Source: Cheilinus undulatus
Lineage: Eukaryota; Chordata; Actinopteri; Labriformes; Labridae
Length of the DNA stretch: 64,000 bases
Reading direction: 5' to 3'
Assembly: GCF_018320785.1 (NCBI RefSeq)
Contig: NC_054867.1
Span: forward strand, 25,981,855 to 26,045,854
Of the stretch, positions 50,401 to 60,900 are shown piece after piece; the stretch's first letter is position 1; every line of letters starts with the position of its first letter. The notes below the pieces were generated by a model. It was not told the origin of the DNA and made no database searches. It was given only the letters and a program-made list of their open reading frames with translations. The position numbers and the translations under genes are program-made.

Positions 50401-50478
50401 ACGTTTACATTAAAGTCAGTTTCAGTTCTTTATCTATAAGCACTTACTCTTGAATGTCCAATTACAGCAGTCTCCCAT
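41442..50478 (-). CDS. sit1: Signaling threshold-regulating transmembrane adaptor 1
   Basis: Six coding exons, 50448-50478, 42362-42469, 42233-42266, 42066-42127, 41911-41966 and 41442-41690, join with matching phases (1,1,2,1,0) into 179 residues. Human SIT1 has about 196. Layout: a short ectodomain MGDCCNWTF with a glycosylation site (N6-W-T) and cysteines that could form the dimer disulfide, a membrane helix at ~20-40, a basic stop-transfer stretch, then a cytoplasmic tail. The tail keeps the SIT1 order of tyrosine motifs: ENPIYGNL (Y70), CYANL (Y104), LYASV (Y155) and EEYANHL (Y175). Three of them fit the YxN code for GRB2 SH2 binding. The position of the mammalian ITIM tyrosine is Phe125 (IQFSDEIL). 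SIT1 dampens antigen-receptor signalling in lymphocytes. Exon 1 is only 31 nt of coding sequence, and intron 1 is about 8 kb and full of repeats. The spliced model rests on sequence alone, but the tail match is strong. Confidence 0.87.
42033..42057. repeat. Poly(A) tract in sit1 intron
   Basis: A pure A run of about 22-23 nt lies 10 nt downstream of the donor-side exon 42066-42127 on the minus strand. There it reads as a T tract just after the 5' splice site. Confidence 0.9.
43680..44360 (+). mobile_element. CACTA-like element, copy C (decayed)
   Basis: The central block actcagtcaacaacttcact followed by catgttgcagaagtg (about 44,020-44,056) matches the core of copies A and B. The right end, ccagtttttgctgtg followed by TA, is a decayed version of the usual end. 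The left limit is uncertain. It lies in sit1 intron 1. Confidence 0.5.
45797..45942 (-). mobile_element. tRNA-derived SINE
   Basis: On the minus strand the element starts tgggg at 45,942. It has a polymerase III A box TGGCCTAGTGG (45,931-45,921) and a perfect B box GGTTCAAATCC (45,887-45,877) at tRNA-like spacing, then an unrelated body ending aataaaggcacaaaaatgcc and an A-rich tail. I saw no anticodon arm or acceptor stem that would make it a real tRNA gene. A target duplication was not found. Confidence 0.75.
46640..46740. mobile_element. hAT/Charlie-like MITE fragment
   Basis: Sequence such as ggggccagatgggaagcttt and tgtggccctcgggtcgccag followed by ttgatgatcactgg resembles the 'ggcccgcgggccgccagttgatgacccctg' end of hAT-type fish repeats. 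Only one end is present. Confidence 0.5.
46805..46990. mobile_element. MITE fragment of the 'taaaggggacatatt' type
   Basis: The start ttaaaggggacatattttac is the usual beginning of a common fish MITE. The other end is not visible. Confidence 0.5.
47875..47901. repeat. (TA)n microsatellite
   Basis: About 13 TA units in sit1 intron 1. Confidence 0.9.
47981..49345 (-). mobile_element. CACTA-like element, copy D, inverted and carrying a nested repeat
   Basis: The left edge is ta|cactctaaacctg and the right edge is gggtttacac near TA. In between, the inverted form of the family core occurs as caccatgagtgag near 48,751, and AGTTGACATTACT-type blocks occur at both ends. The retroposon at 48,320-48,678 is inserted inside it. 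Boundaries are approximate. Confidence 0.5.
48320..48678. mobile_element. 'catccatccattttc' dispersed retroposon with 10-bp target duplication
   Basis: This 359-bp copy of a very abundant fish repeat starts at catccatccattttc and includes tggagcctatcccagctgtc, gtttttggtggtgggaggaa and gtgaggcaacagcgctaacc. It is flanked by the direct repeat taatgttcat (48,310-48,319 and 48,679-48,688). The (ATCC)n end fits the 3' end of a retroposed copy. The same family appears at 52.7-53.3 kb and 63.1-64.0 kb. Confidence 0.75.
49530..50130. repeat. Old dispersed repeat, copy 2
   Basis: Same orientation and order of blocks as 26,430-27,120. It lies in sit1 intron 1, shortly after the first coding exon. Confidence 0.6.
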
Positions 50479-52340
50479 GTTGATGAAGCCTAAAGCAAGT
50501 ATGACTGTCTCTGTCTCTGTACTGCCGATATAATGAACAAGAACATGGCATGCCACTTGTTTATGCTTTGTGATGCGATTCAACAGATGAAGTTTTTCAG
50601 AGAACTGCTCACACCTTACAGGATGTGTGCTTTTGCAAGAAAACCACAACCGCTTTTTATTCACACACTCACAACAAGGAAAGAAGCAGTGCGTATTTAA
50701 CAATATTAGGTAATAAAACAATTTCCACTTAAATTGTTGAGATATTTCCTTAATGTAGCTCTAAAAGTAGAGTAGGTCACATTTCAAAAATAAAAAATAA
50801 AACCTGATTTAATATTCAACATTTTAATGTTTTTTCCTCAAATATAGATGTCAAAATATTGGTTATCAGATTCACATTTAACTCACAACATATATACACA
50901 TGGTAATTTAAGCGCTGTGCAAAGATGATGTGCAATCTGACACATTTGATGTTTTTTTTACCTGAATGATAACTACTTTTATCAAAGCAACACATGTATT
51001 TATTTATTTATTTCCTAATATATTGTCTTCTTAAAAATGCAACCACCTTTTCTTATGACCAAATTAAAATGGGTTAATAATGGCCAAAAAAATTGAAAGT
51101 GGCAAAAGGGCCCAAGAAGTGATGTTACTGGGTCAAAATGTGACAAAAAATTGTTCCAAGTGACAAAAAAAGGGGGTAAACAGATGCAAAAAATTATGAA
51201 AATATTAGTGGCAAATATTAGTGGAAAAAAGACAGAAGAAATGAGTGGTTAAAAAGGGGAACAAATAGATAATATCAACATCAGAACCCAATAATAGCAG
51301 GACACACTTTTCAGCTCCAAAATAAGGTAACTGTTAGCCAGGATGCTAGCACCAATGCTACTGACCTAAAACACAAACATTGACACTATTAATGAACTAC
51401 AACTGGGGAGGGCCCATTCTCTGGGTTTATCAGCGACCCTGTAAGATCTGTGGGCAGGTCTGTGCGGATTAGTGTAGAGTGCTTTAATGTGGAAAACATA
51501 ATCAAACCAGCTAGTCGAGGCCTGTAAGGGAGAGAGGAGGATGTTGAAGATGTTGAAATCAAAGCCACTTAAATAAGCAGAGGTCTGATTATACTGTATA
51601 TACAAAGAGATCTCAAAACACATTTCTTCAGTAACAAGTAGAAGTCTGCATTTAAATACAAGATCTCAATTACTGTAGTTCACTGAAGCTAAAGGATGAT
51701 GACCAATCTGAATTGACCTAATGAAGGAATGAGTGACACTTTAGAAAGAAGAATTTTGTGCCCCTCTTTTGCAGGCTGATTAGTTTTCCATATTCCAGTT
51801 TAAGGTAAGCCAAAGACAGAGAAATTAAAAGCCAAAAAGGTCATGTGGTCATCTACCAAACTGTGTGTAAACTTTTGTGGTTCACAGGTTTTTTTGTAGC
51901 TTTGTGGCCATAAATGCTCTAAAAACCTTTGACGATGTTTCTGTTTGAATTACTGAGAACTGATGACATTTGTTCTGGTGAGTCCAAATATATTTTATTC
52001 ACTAACTGATTGTAGTTTTCTAATGATTTTTACAGGCAGGCTGTTTCACTCTCACATTCAAGGTAAATGTCATGTCAGTTAGGCAAGTGCCTTAGAATCC
52101 ACACATCTACCAGTGAAAAAATTTCAGGTCTGTTTTTTACGTACCCGCCCACCACCATTACTATTGATGACTCATGACCTGAAGGTTATACTGTTAAGGC
52201 CGAGACACAAACTTGGCCTGTTTAAAGAAAATTCTTAACATCGTGATACACTAAAATAAAGACATGGATTTGCATTACAAGAATTTAGCATTCTGATTTT
52301 TTTTTTCTTTAAAAAGTCCTACTAAGACACATACATATGA
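50479..52340. other. Unassigned DNA upstream of sit1
   Basis: This should contain the sit1 5' UTR and promoter, but I see no TATA box or CpG cluster that fixes the start. No other exon or repeat is recognisable. Confidence 0.45.
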
Positions 52341-52349
52341 TACTTAAAT

Positions 52350-52700
52350 CAACTATGGTCAATATAATATGTTTTTTTTCTGATAGAAAGTTTTTACTAA
52401 AAACCGCTTTAATGTCAAAGTCAAAACAGATTTCTACAAAGTAATGTCGATTAAACTAAAATATACAAGGTAAAGTAAGTGACTGCATAAATACTGACCC
52501 CTTTAAAGTGAGCTTATTCAACTGAGGTCCAGCCAATTGGTGCTAGTACTCTCACAATTAGTAAAATGGAGATCACCTGAGTGAATGTGTCTGGAGTGGT
52601 TGTAGCATAAAGACAACTGTGTCTGGAAGGTCCAGTTACTGGTGTATCAGTGTTCCTGGCTACCATTACACCATGGAGACAAAGGAACACTCCAAGCAAC
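52350..52700 (+). mobile_element. Tc1-family fragment, inverted relative to the one in ssr1
   Basis: The block aactgaggtccagccaattg then gtgctagtactctcacaatt, and later tggctaccattacaccatgg, matches the complement of 61,250-61,430. No transposase is left; it is an end fragment only. Confidence 0.7.
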
Positions 52701-52734
52701 TAGGTTAAAAGATTATTGGCCGTAGATGCACTCT

Positions 52735-53320
52735 ACGCATCAGCCCTGCAATTGACTGGTGCTCAGACCAGGATGTACCCCGCCTCTCACCCAATGACAG
52801 CTGGGATAGGCTCCAGCCCATCGTGATGTCATGAACAATACCAAAGATAGGACCCATATGCAAGACTCAAGGTGAAAGACAGTTCCAAAAAATGTTGTTT
52901 AATAACAAGTCAGGTTCAGTACACAGGTAGGTAGTAGGACAAGGTAGAGGTATCCAAAAAACGTGAGGCAAAAAAGGCAAGGTCGATAAACAAACAGGGT
53001 CAGAACTAACGAGAATATGAGACTATGATAGAGTGCTGGTACGTGATTAAAAGGTTCAACAAACTGGCAATGAGACTGAGTTAGACAAGAGGTTAAATAC
53101 AAGAGGTAATGGGGAGTGATGAGACACAGGTGTGGGAAGGCACAATCAGGAACAGTACGGGGGGAAGGGATGGGACACAAACCTGAAACAGAACAAGGGT
53201 GAGTGATCTTCAAAATAAAACAGGAAATACAAGACATGAAACATGAGGAATTAATAAAGAAACAGATACTTAGCAGACAGACATGACACGTGACCCCCAA
53301 AGGGATAAGATGTATAGAAA
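52735..53320 (-). mobile_element. 'catccatccattttc' retroposon copy split by a solo LTR
   Basis: Reading the minus strand, the family's start (tcatccattttctatacatc, at about 53,325-53,300) and its middle (ggctggagcctatcccagct, about 52,820-52,797) are separated by 462 bp of foreign sequence. That insertion is the LTR listed next. Confidence 0.7.
52827..53288 (-). mobile_element. Solo LTR with 5-bp target duplication
   Basis: The 462-bp insert begins TGTCATG and ends CATGACA, with the TG...CA ends of LTRs. It is flanked by the direct repeat CGTGA (52,822-52,826 and 53,289-53,293). On the minus strand it has a TATA-like TTGTATTTAA and, further down, an ATTAAA poly(A)-like signal, so transcription would run leftward. 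No internal retroelement genes are attached. The 133-codon open frame in it has no domain and is not regarded as a gene. Confidence 0.75.
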
Positions 53321-53329
53321 ATGGATGAG

Positions 53330-54900
53330 TTTTTTATGCAAGGTTAAAGATAGAATATGTACACAAATTCACTTTATAATGGACCATGATTTTGCTGACC
53401 TCCATGGGCCTCCAGTTTGGCTCGGCCCTAGAAAGCTCTCCTCTCTATTCCCCTTCATGGGTGGCCTTGTTCATATGCACTGAGACAGAAAAAAATGGTT
53501 GTAACAGAAAAAGGATACCAAACGAATTATTAGATGACCCACCAGTTCATATTAAGTTATTTAATTAAAAAAAACACCTCTCACGACAAACATAGAAGGA
53601 AGTGCTGATACAGTAGCTAAATTTCCATGTCCAATAAAATGCAAAGTAGTCCATTATTTAAGCAGGAATACTGGTACAAGAACTCGACAAGCTAAACATC
53701 CTCCATCATTGTCACTGGCAAAGAAGTAGACAGCCTAGATGTTTTGGTCCATATAATGCGTTTAAGCGTTAACTAGGTGTCATACATTGGCTGTCTATTT
53801 TTCTACTAAAAATCAAACGTCCTACATATGTAACACTGACTGGAGCTTTAACCCTTAAGAGTTCCTCCTAATATCCTAACACATTTGTCCCTAAGGGAAA
53901 AAAAATGTCTGCTTCACAAAAACTGCTGTAAAAGTAATACATATATTAATCATATTTTGGGGAATTTAACCATTTAAAGGCCAGCATGTTTAAACAACTC
54001 CACTGTTGTTAATAGTACAAAATTACAAAAACTCAAATGAATACACACACACCCTTTTATACACACACACACCATTATTCAACATCAATAGCGACATATA
54101 CTCATCATTTCAGTGGCAACCCTTGCAGAAAACAGTAAAAAGTGGGAAATTTTGCGGCAAGCTTTGAATGGGAAAAAGTCCAAATAAATCTGATGGACAA
54201 ATATATGAGCCCATTTATGAGCAATATTTTTACTATGGTTAAATTTACTTGCAAATTTCACAGGGGTAGACAACATCATTTGGACATCTCTAAGGGAGGA
54301 GCAGGGGCCCACCAGTATTTATGTACTCTATTTGATACCAATTTCAGTGACTCATTTAGTCACTTTTGATTCAATAATGACACTAATTACCAAGAAAAAA
54401 ATAAATAAAACACACTTTTCATTGCAGGCCTCTCAAGGGCCCCTCCATACTGTGGGCCCGGGTAATCAGTACCCCTTTCCCCCCCTGTGCTACCTCAATG
54501 CATAAAGGAATGCAGTAGTTTGCCTTAAGATAAACGAGGGATCAAAAATGTCATTTTCACGTTTTTTTGTGGTTAAGAACAAATGTTTCAGTTTTTTGTT
54601 TTGCCTAGAAATTTTAGGCTAATTTAAGGAACTGAGATGAAAGTTCTAAAAAGATTTAGAAATAAATATCCTCTGGCAAATTTGAGCCATACTTGTTCAA
54701 AACAGCCAAAATGGCTTGGAAAAAAAACTTTGGGTTATTTGACGTAATCCCGGGTTCTTTGATAACAGAGTGAGGTGTTTCACTAAGTTAGAAAAAGAAC
54801 TTCACCGCTACAAATTGTCCCAGGGATCTGTTTAGGGTTAAATCAGTAGGCCCTCCCTGTCTCCTCTGGACGTACCTACTAAGGGCGGTCCTTCCCTCTC
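53330..54900. other. Unassigned DNA before ssr1, with a repeat fragment
   Basis: Only a short CA run (54,042-54,072) and a stretch at about 54,420-54,495 (cctctcaagggcccctccat, tgtgggcccgggtaatcagt) that looks like a dispersed repeat were noticed. The pyrimidine- and C-rich DNA from about 54,850 is probably the ssr1 promoter. Confidence 0.45.
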
Positions 54901-54982
54901 CTTTCCCGCCCCCCGCTCCACCACTGCCCTCTCCTCTCCTGAACGCTGATGTGTTACTAACTCCAGCTTCTGCTCTGCCAAA
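54850..54982 (+). promoter_or_regulatory. ssr1: ssr1 promoter and 5' UTR
   Basis: A GC-richer, pyrimidine-rich, TATA-less stretch (for example ctttcccgccccccgctcc) ends in the start codon at 54,983. This fits a housekeeping gene. The exact start site is not evident. Confidence 0.5.
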
Positions 54983-57900
54983 ATGTTCAATTTCGGGTCA
55001 AAATTTTTGCTGCTTTTCCTCCTGGCCTTTCCCTGCGGGTTGATATCCATCGGTGAGTTTCTTATTCGTTTTCAATCAAAGAAAGTTTTCCTCGTCGTGG
55101 CACTAATGTATTAGTAAAAAAAAAAGTTTTTACACTGTCGACGTTATTGACGTGGCATAGTCTTAAAGCTAAAGCAGCAGCTATAACTCTTACTCTGCTT
55201 CGCCTTCTTGGATGTATGGACGTTTAGAGAAAAGTTTGATTAATGGTAGAGAAACATGAGCGCTAGCTCATGTCTTTCACTCTGAAATGAATGAAAATGA
55301 CCACAAGTCAGCAGCCACTGTCGGAATGTTAAATTTGATTATGTTTAGGATTTAAAGTGAGGTAAATGTTCTTTTACGAGCTTTAAAGGGGTTTTGACCA
55401 AAGTTAAACACCATAGATGCAGGAGAAGCTATCGGCTGCAGGGACACGTCACCATTGATAAGATACCTTTTGTTTGTTTCTCTCAAGTTAGTCTATATGC
55501 CCCCCCGACCCATATTAACCCACATTAACAGAGACTTAAATCATTTAGCTTTTTTATTTATATACTGGCTGCAAACTTTTTAACAAACGAAATACGTGGC
55601 ACCAATGGAAATGTGTAAAAAGGTCCTTAACAAACTGTACTCTGAATGCTTAAATTCAATTTAAATATAGCTTTAAGGCTTTTTTTCATTTATTGGCTGT
55701 TCTTTTTAACCATTTGCTCCAAAATAGTTTGCCTTATTGGTATTAAGTATTCCAGTTCCATACAACACAATATATATTTTTTTATTTTTTCTCAACACTT
55801 CATTTGGAATGAAGAGGTGTTACATGGGTAAAATCGTTCAAAAATCTTTACTGATATACAGTTTAAAGAGATATTTTGGAAATAATTGTTTGCCTTACAC
55901 TACGGGGGTGTCTATATGTTGTACACCCATATAATATTACTGCAACCATACAACAACTAAAGATACTATGATAAGTAATAAGAGATTGTTTTGCATTGAT
56001 ATGAATGTTCTGCCTTGAGATTTTGGCCTGATCGTACTGTGAGCTAAAAAGTTTGAAAACCACTGGATTAAGGCATTCTGTGTCTGTTTCACACAGTAAA
56101 AGACATCAAAAGTTGAAACAGACAATAAGCATTAATCAGGACAGCATAAGACATCAAAGTTTGTACTGTGATTCAAGTATGAGTTAGCAAGTACTTGGTA
56201 TAGCAGCTTTCATGGAGTGAGGACTTCATAACTGATAAAAATGTGATAACCAGAATCCTCAGTGATCTTATTTTCGGTAAGATTTCAACCTCATTCTGCA
56301 CATCCTCTTACACTCAAGCATCCTGCAGTCTCTCAGACTCTCAGTTGTGTCATTGTTCCCACACAGGCCACGTCTCTGCAGACCCTGATTCTGCTGAGGG
56401 TGTTGCTGAGGACACAGACGCTGCAGTTGATGAGGAAGAAGATGACGAAGAAGAGGTGCTCGTTGAGGAAGATCAAATGCAACCCTCGGTATGTGGGTTT
56501 TAATCACGCAGTAGCTCATTGAAATAAGTTCACATGCGCACCACCAATTAGCAATATTATGTTGTCTTCCCCCTCAGGAGGGTGATGAAGATGATGCGGA
56601 TGAAGGAGCCGATAAACAACTAACATCTCACCCTGACGCTGACACCACCATCATTTTCATGACAGGAGAAGGTCTGTCTTATTCCGTGAGTTTTTATAGC
56701 ATACGTTGGCCTATGGGCTGTAAAGGCTCACACTTTATTCTTACCCATTTTTTTTTTTTTTTTTTGTGTTTGTTAAATATTTAGAATTTCCTGCCAATGA
56801 GATTGTGAGATTCCTGGTGGGTTTCACCAACAAGGGGAGTCAGGACTTCACCGTTCAGTCACTGGAAGCCTCCTTCCGTTACCCCCAGGATTTCCAGTTC
56901 TACATTCAGAACGTAAGTTTGATTTGACACGACCGTCTGACTTCATCTGGGATGACTAGGTTTGTTTTTCGAAGATTGAGTTGATTTTATTTATTCTGCT
57001 CAGTAAAATAGTCCCTTAAATTATGCAACTGTAACTTCATCTGCTGCAACCTCTGCAGCCTCCTTGAAAAGAATGTAAGCTTTCTTATTTGTCATAGCGC
57101 ACATTAAAATGAACATTTCATTGATGTTGAAGAGAAACATGGTGAATGGGAGCGCATGAATGGCTTTCAGTTTTTCCATTTCCATTGTCTTCAGACACAG
57201 ACACACTTCTTGACATGTTTAGTTACTACGTCAGTCAATCACTCTTCAGTCAGTCTTTATTTGTGTAGTACTTATTCATAACTAATGTTATCTCAAGACA
57301 CTTTACAAAGAGGGCGAGTCTAGACTCTTTGTTATAGTATTTAGACAGAAGCTCAGGGTCAACATTTGGCATAGTGTCTTCTCTTCACATGGCAGAAACC
57401 TCTAGCAGAACTGGACTCATGTTCATCTTCCAAAGCTGTGTCAGGGTTGATAGAGGGACATTTAGAATTAGAGAGGAGGGAAATGGAGAAGAAGAGAGAG
57501 ACAGGTGAAGGAAGAGAGAAAGGAGAGAAGACAATGAGTAAGATCAATTTAAGGCTGTGTAGGTTAAAAGTTGATCGTTATTCGTTTTTCAGGGTGGTTA
57601 TCATACCAATTATTAGTAGTTCATGAGGCTAATAGCCAATATGCATTTATTATGATGTACAATATGTACTTAATTAGGCAAAAGTAAAACTGCATGATAA
57701 AAAAATGAAGGGAAATAAACACTTTTCAATTAATTGTTAGATCAGTTTTTTTTAACCTTTATTTAACCAGATAAAAAACCCATCGAGATCAAAATCTCTT
57801 TCACAAGGGTGACCTGGCCAAGAGGTCAGCAGCCCATGTCATAATAAATAATACATATTCAAGAGACAGATAATACACAATAAGTTAACACGACAATAAT

Positions 57901-60900
57901 AAGAATTGGCGCTACATTACATTTTAAAGTGCAAGAATAGTGGTCATAGTAACAATTTAGAAACACAAGCACTGTTCCATGGACTCGCGTTGTCTGTCAT
58001 TTAAGACAGAGCGAAAGTTTTCCAGTGAGATGAATTCGGAAAGTTTCAATTCAGTCTGGAGATGATTCCATGCCGAGGGGGCAGCAAATCTGAATGCTCT
58101 TTTCCACTGTTCAGTCCTGACATGAGGAACAAGCAGGTGGAGAATATCACAGGAACGCAAAGCGTAGTGGCTTTTAGATCTTTGCAGAAGAGTACATAAA
58201 TAGGTGGGAACCAAGCCGAGAAGCGCCTTGTAGATCAGAGTCAGCCAGTGAGTGTATCTGCGAGCACTCAGCGAGGACCAGCCAGATTTGGCATAGAGTT
58301 CACAATGGTGCATGAGGCGACTACAGCCAGTGACAAACTTCAGCGCACAGTGATAGACAGCATTCAAAGACTGTAGACATTTAGCTGAGGCTGTCATGTA
58401 CAAAACATCACCATAATCCAGCAACGGTAGAAAGGTTGCAGAAACAAGATATTTGTGAGCGCTGAGTGAGAAGTAGGACTTGTTTCTATAATAGAAACCT
58501 ATTTTCACCCTGAGTTTGGTGACCAAACTGGCAATATGTGCTTTGAACGAGAGCTCACGGTCGATAAGAAAAGTGAACATGTATATCAGCTACATGTATA
58601 TCAGCTACATGTATGCTTCTTTTTAATAGTGTGTTATTTTTATAGTTCACAGCGCTACCTTTGAACACGGTGATCAAGCCAGAGGCTCAGGCCTCATTCG
58701 AGTACTCCTTCATCCCTGCTCAGCCTATGGCAGGTCGTCCATTTGGGCTTGTCATCCTCCTCAACTATCTTGACAATGAGGTAAACAAAAAGTGAAACAA
58801 GCTTTGAATATGATTGCAGTTTGTGTGTCAGCTAACCGTTTTCTTTATTTCCATATTATAGCTGTGTTTTGTTCTTTTTTTATATAATGGTACTGGTCAT
58901 CATTTTCTCCTTACTGTTTTTCCACGGCATTCATTATTTACTAATATGCAAAATACTGAAAAGTACTGACAGGTTTATTTAAAGATTAACTTAAGAGACA
59001 TTCAGATATGTTCTTGTAAGTTCAGATGACTTGTTTATACTCAGCACATTTGCTAGATAGTTTTTTTCCTTCTTTTCCTAGGGTGGCGTGTTCCAGACTG
59101 CTATCTACAACCAGACTGTCACCATCACAGAGCGTGAAGAGGGACTGGATGGAGAAACGTAAGACTAACCTTCAGTCCTATTATGTACCGTGCATACTTA
59201 GATGTGGAAATATGTATGTATAAAGCTATTTTTCTTTCTTAAAATTGTATCTCTTTGAATGTAATAATCCAACCCTTCTGTTTCTTACTTGCCATGTCCT
59301 TTTGAGGCTACAACAAGCTCTGTAAAGCTTCACAATAGCAGCTCTTCCCATCGTTTCCAGCACATGTAGGAACCTGTAAACGAAGGTGTGAAATTGGCAC
59401 AAAGAAGTCAGTTGTCAGAACTGTGCTGCTGGTGCAAGATACAGATTCTGTCACCAATAATTAGTTGAGCGAGAAAAGGGTTTTATATCTTGAAATCTCT
59501 TAACAGATAAAATGTTAAAAATGTAGGTAATTACAGGTCCCTTCATAGATTAATTATTAGCTGTATCATGAACAAACATGGTTGCAGTGGATATCAATTC
59601 ATCTATTATTGAATTACAAAAAAGCAATTGGAACACTGAAGACTTCAAAAAGTGAGCATGCACTTTATTAAGTAAAAGTGATGCCCTCAGCCACCCATAG
59701 ATTGTTATGCAAAACCCCAGGCTCTATTTTAGTGGTTTTATTTCTGTAATGAAAGAATGTTGTCGTTTCCTGCAGGATATTCATGTACGTCTTCCTGGTT
59801 GGACTGGTGGTCCTGATGCTGTTTGGGATGTACCAGGTCCTGGAGACAAGGACGGTATGTGCTCACTCTCTATCATCCAGTCTTTGTCTTTCCCATTGAG
59901 GGAATAATTTTAAACTTGGCACAGATACGTACCAGGATAAAAGGTTGAACTGAAAGCAAGCTGTATTCAAAGGTCAGTTTGACCACTTGAAAATGGTTCT
60001 AGCCATCACTCCCATACTCATAAATTCACTGTGGTCAGTGTTGCACAATATTTGAGAGGATGAAATATTGAAATGATGACATTTTTCGCTCAGAGGTCAA
60101 AAGTATAATTTCACTGTAACATCAGGACTGGTTAGCTGTTGTATCTCTTTTTCCTGTGACTTTGATAACTCAGGAACACTATGGAGGAAATTCTCTTTCA
60201 TACCTGTGCAGGCATGTTCTTGGACTCAATGAAGAAGCAATTAGCATCAGTCTATTTTTGCTGTTCCTAAATGCTGTGTTGGATCAACACTCAGAAGGAA
60301 TGCTATTATATTATGGTAGTTCAAACTAGTTTCCTGGTTTACGAAGGCATGCGTATGCATCTTTCATTTTATTTTTTGCTCATTGTATTCCTTCAAATAT
60401 TTCAAATGCACAAATAAAATTATCTTGTAGCTGCCACATTCCTTTTCAGTAAGAAACTAATGAGTTTGAAACTCAACTTGAATGCTTAGAGGAGACACAC
60501 AGGTCTATGGGCTGAGGCCTTGGATTGAGGTCTGGGCTTTGACCTGGCCCCTCCAGATCATTCACCTTGTTGTCTTAAAACTATTTCTGTGTAGCTTTCG
60601 CTGTTTTCTTAGCTCATTGTCTTGCTGGAAAATAAATCTTCTCCCAAGCCATAGTTCTATTGCAGACTGAATTATATTGTTCTTGAGGATTTTCCTGTAT
60701 TTTGCCTCATCCATTCACATTCACCTTTACAAGCCTTCCAGGAATGGCTGCCAAGAAGCGTCTCCACAGCATGATGCTGCCACAACCATGCTTCACAGTA
60801 GGGATGTGTTTGTTGTGATCTGCAGTGTTTGGTGTCCACCAAACAAAACGTCTTGTCTGATGGCCGGAAAGCATCATTTTGGTCTCACAAGACCAAAGAG

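Noticed and set aside
52899-53300. A 133-codon hydrophobic, Cys-rich frame on the minus strand
   Set aside because: It lies within the solo LTR and crosses its edge; no domain or start context supports a gene.
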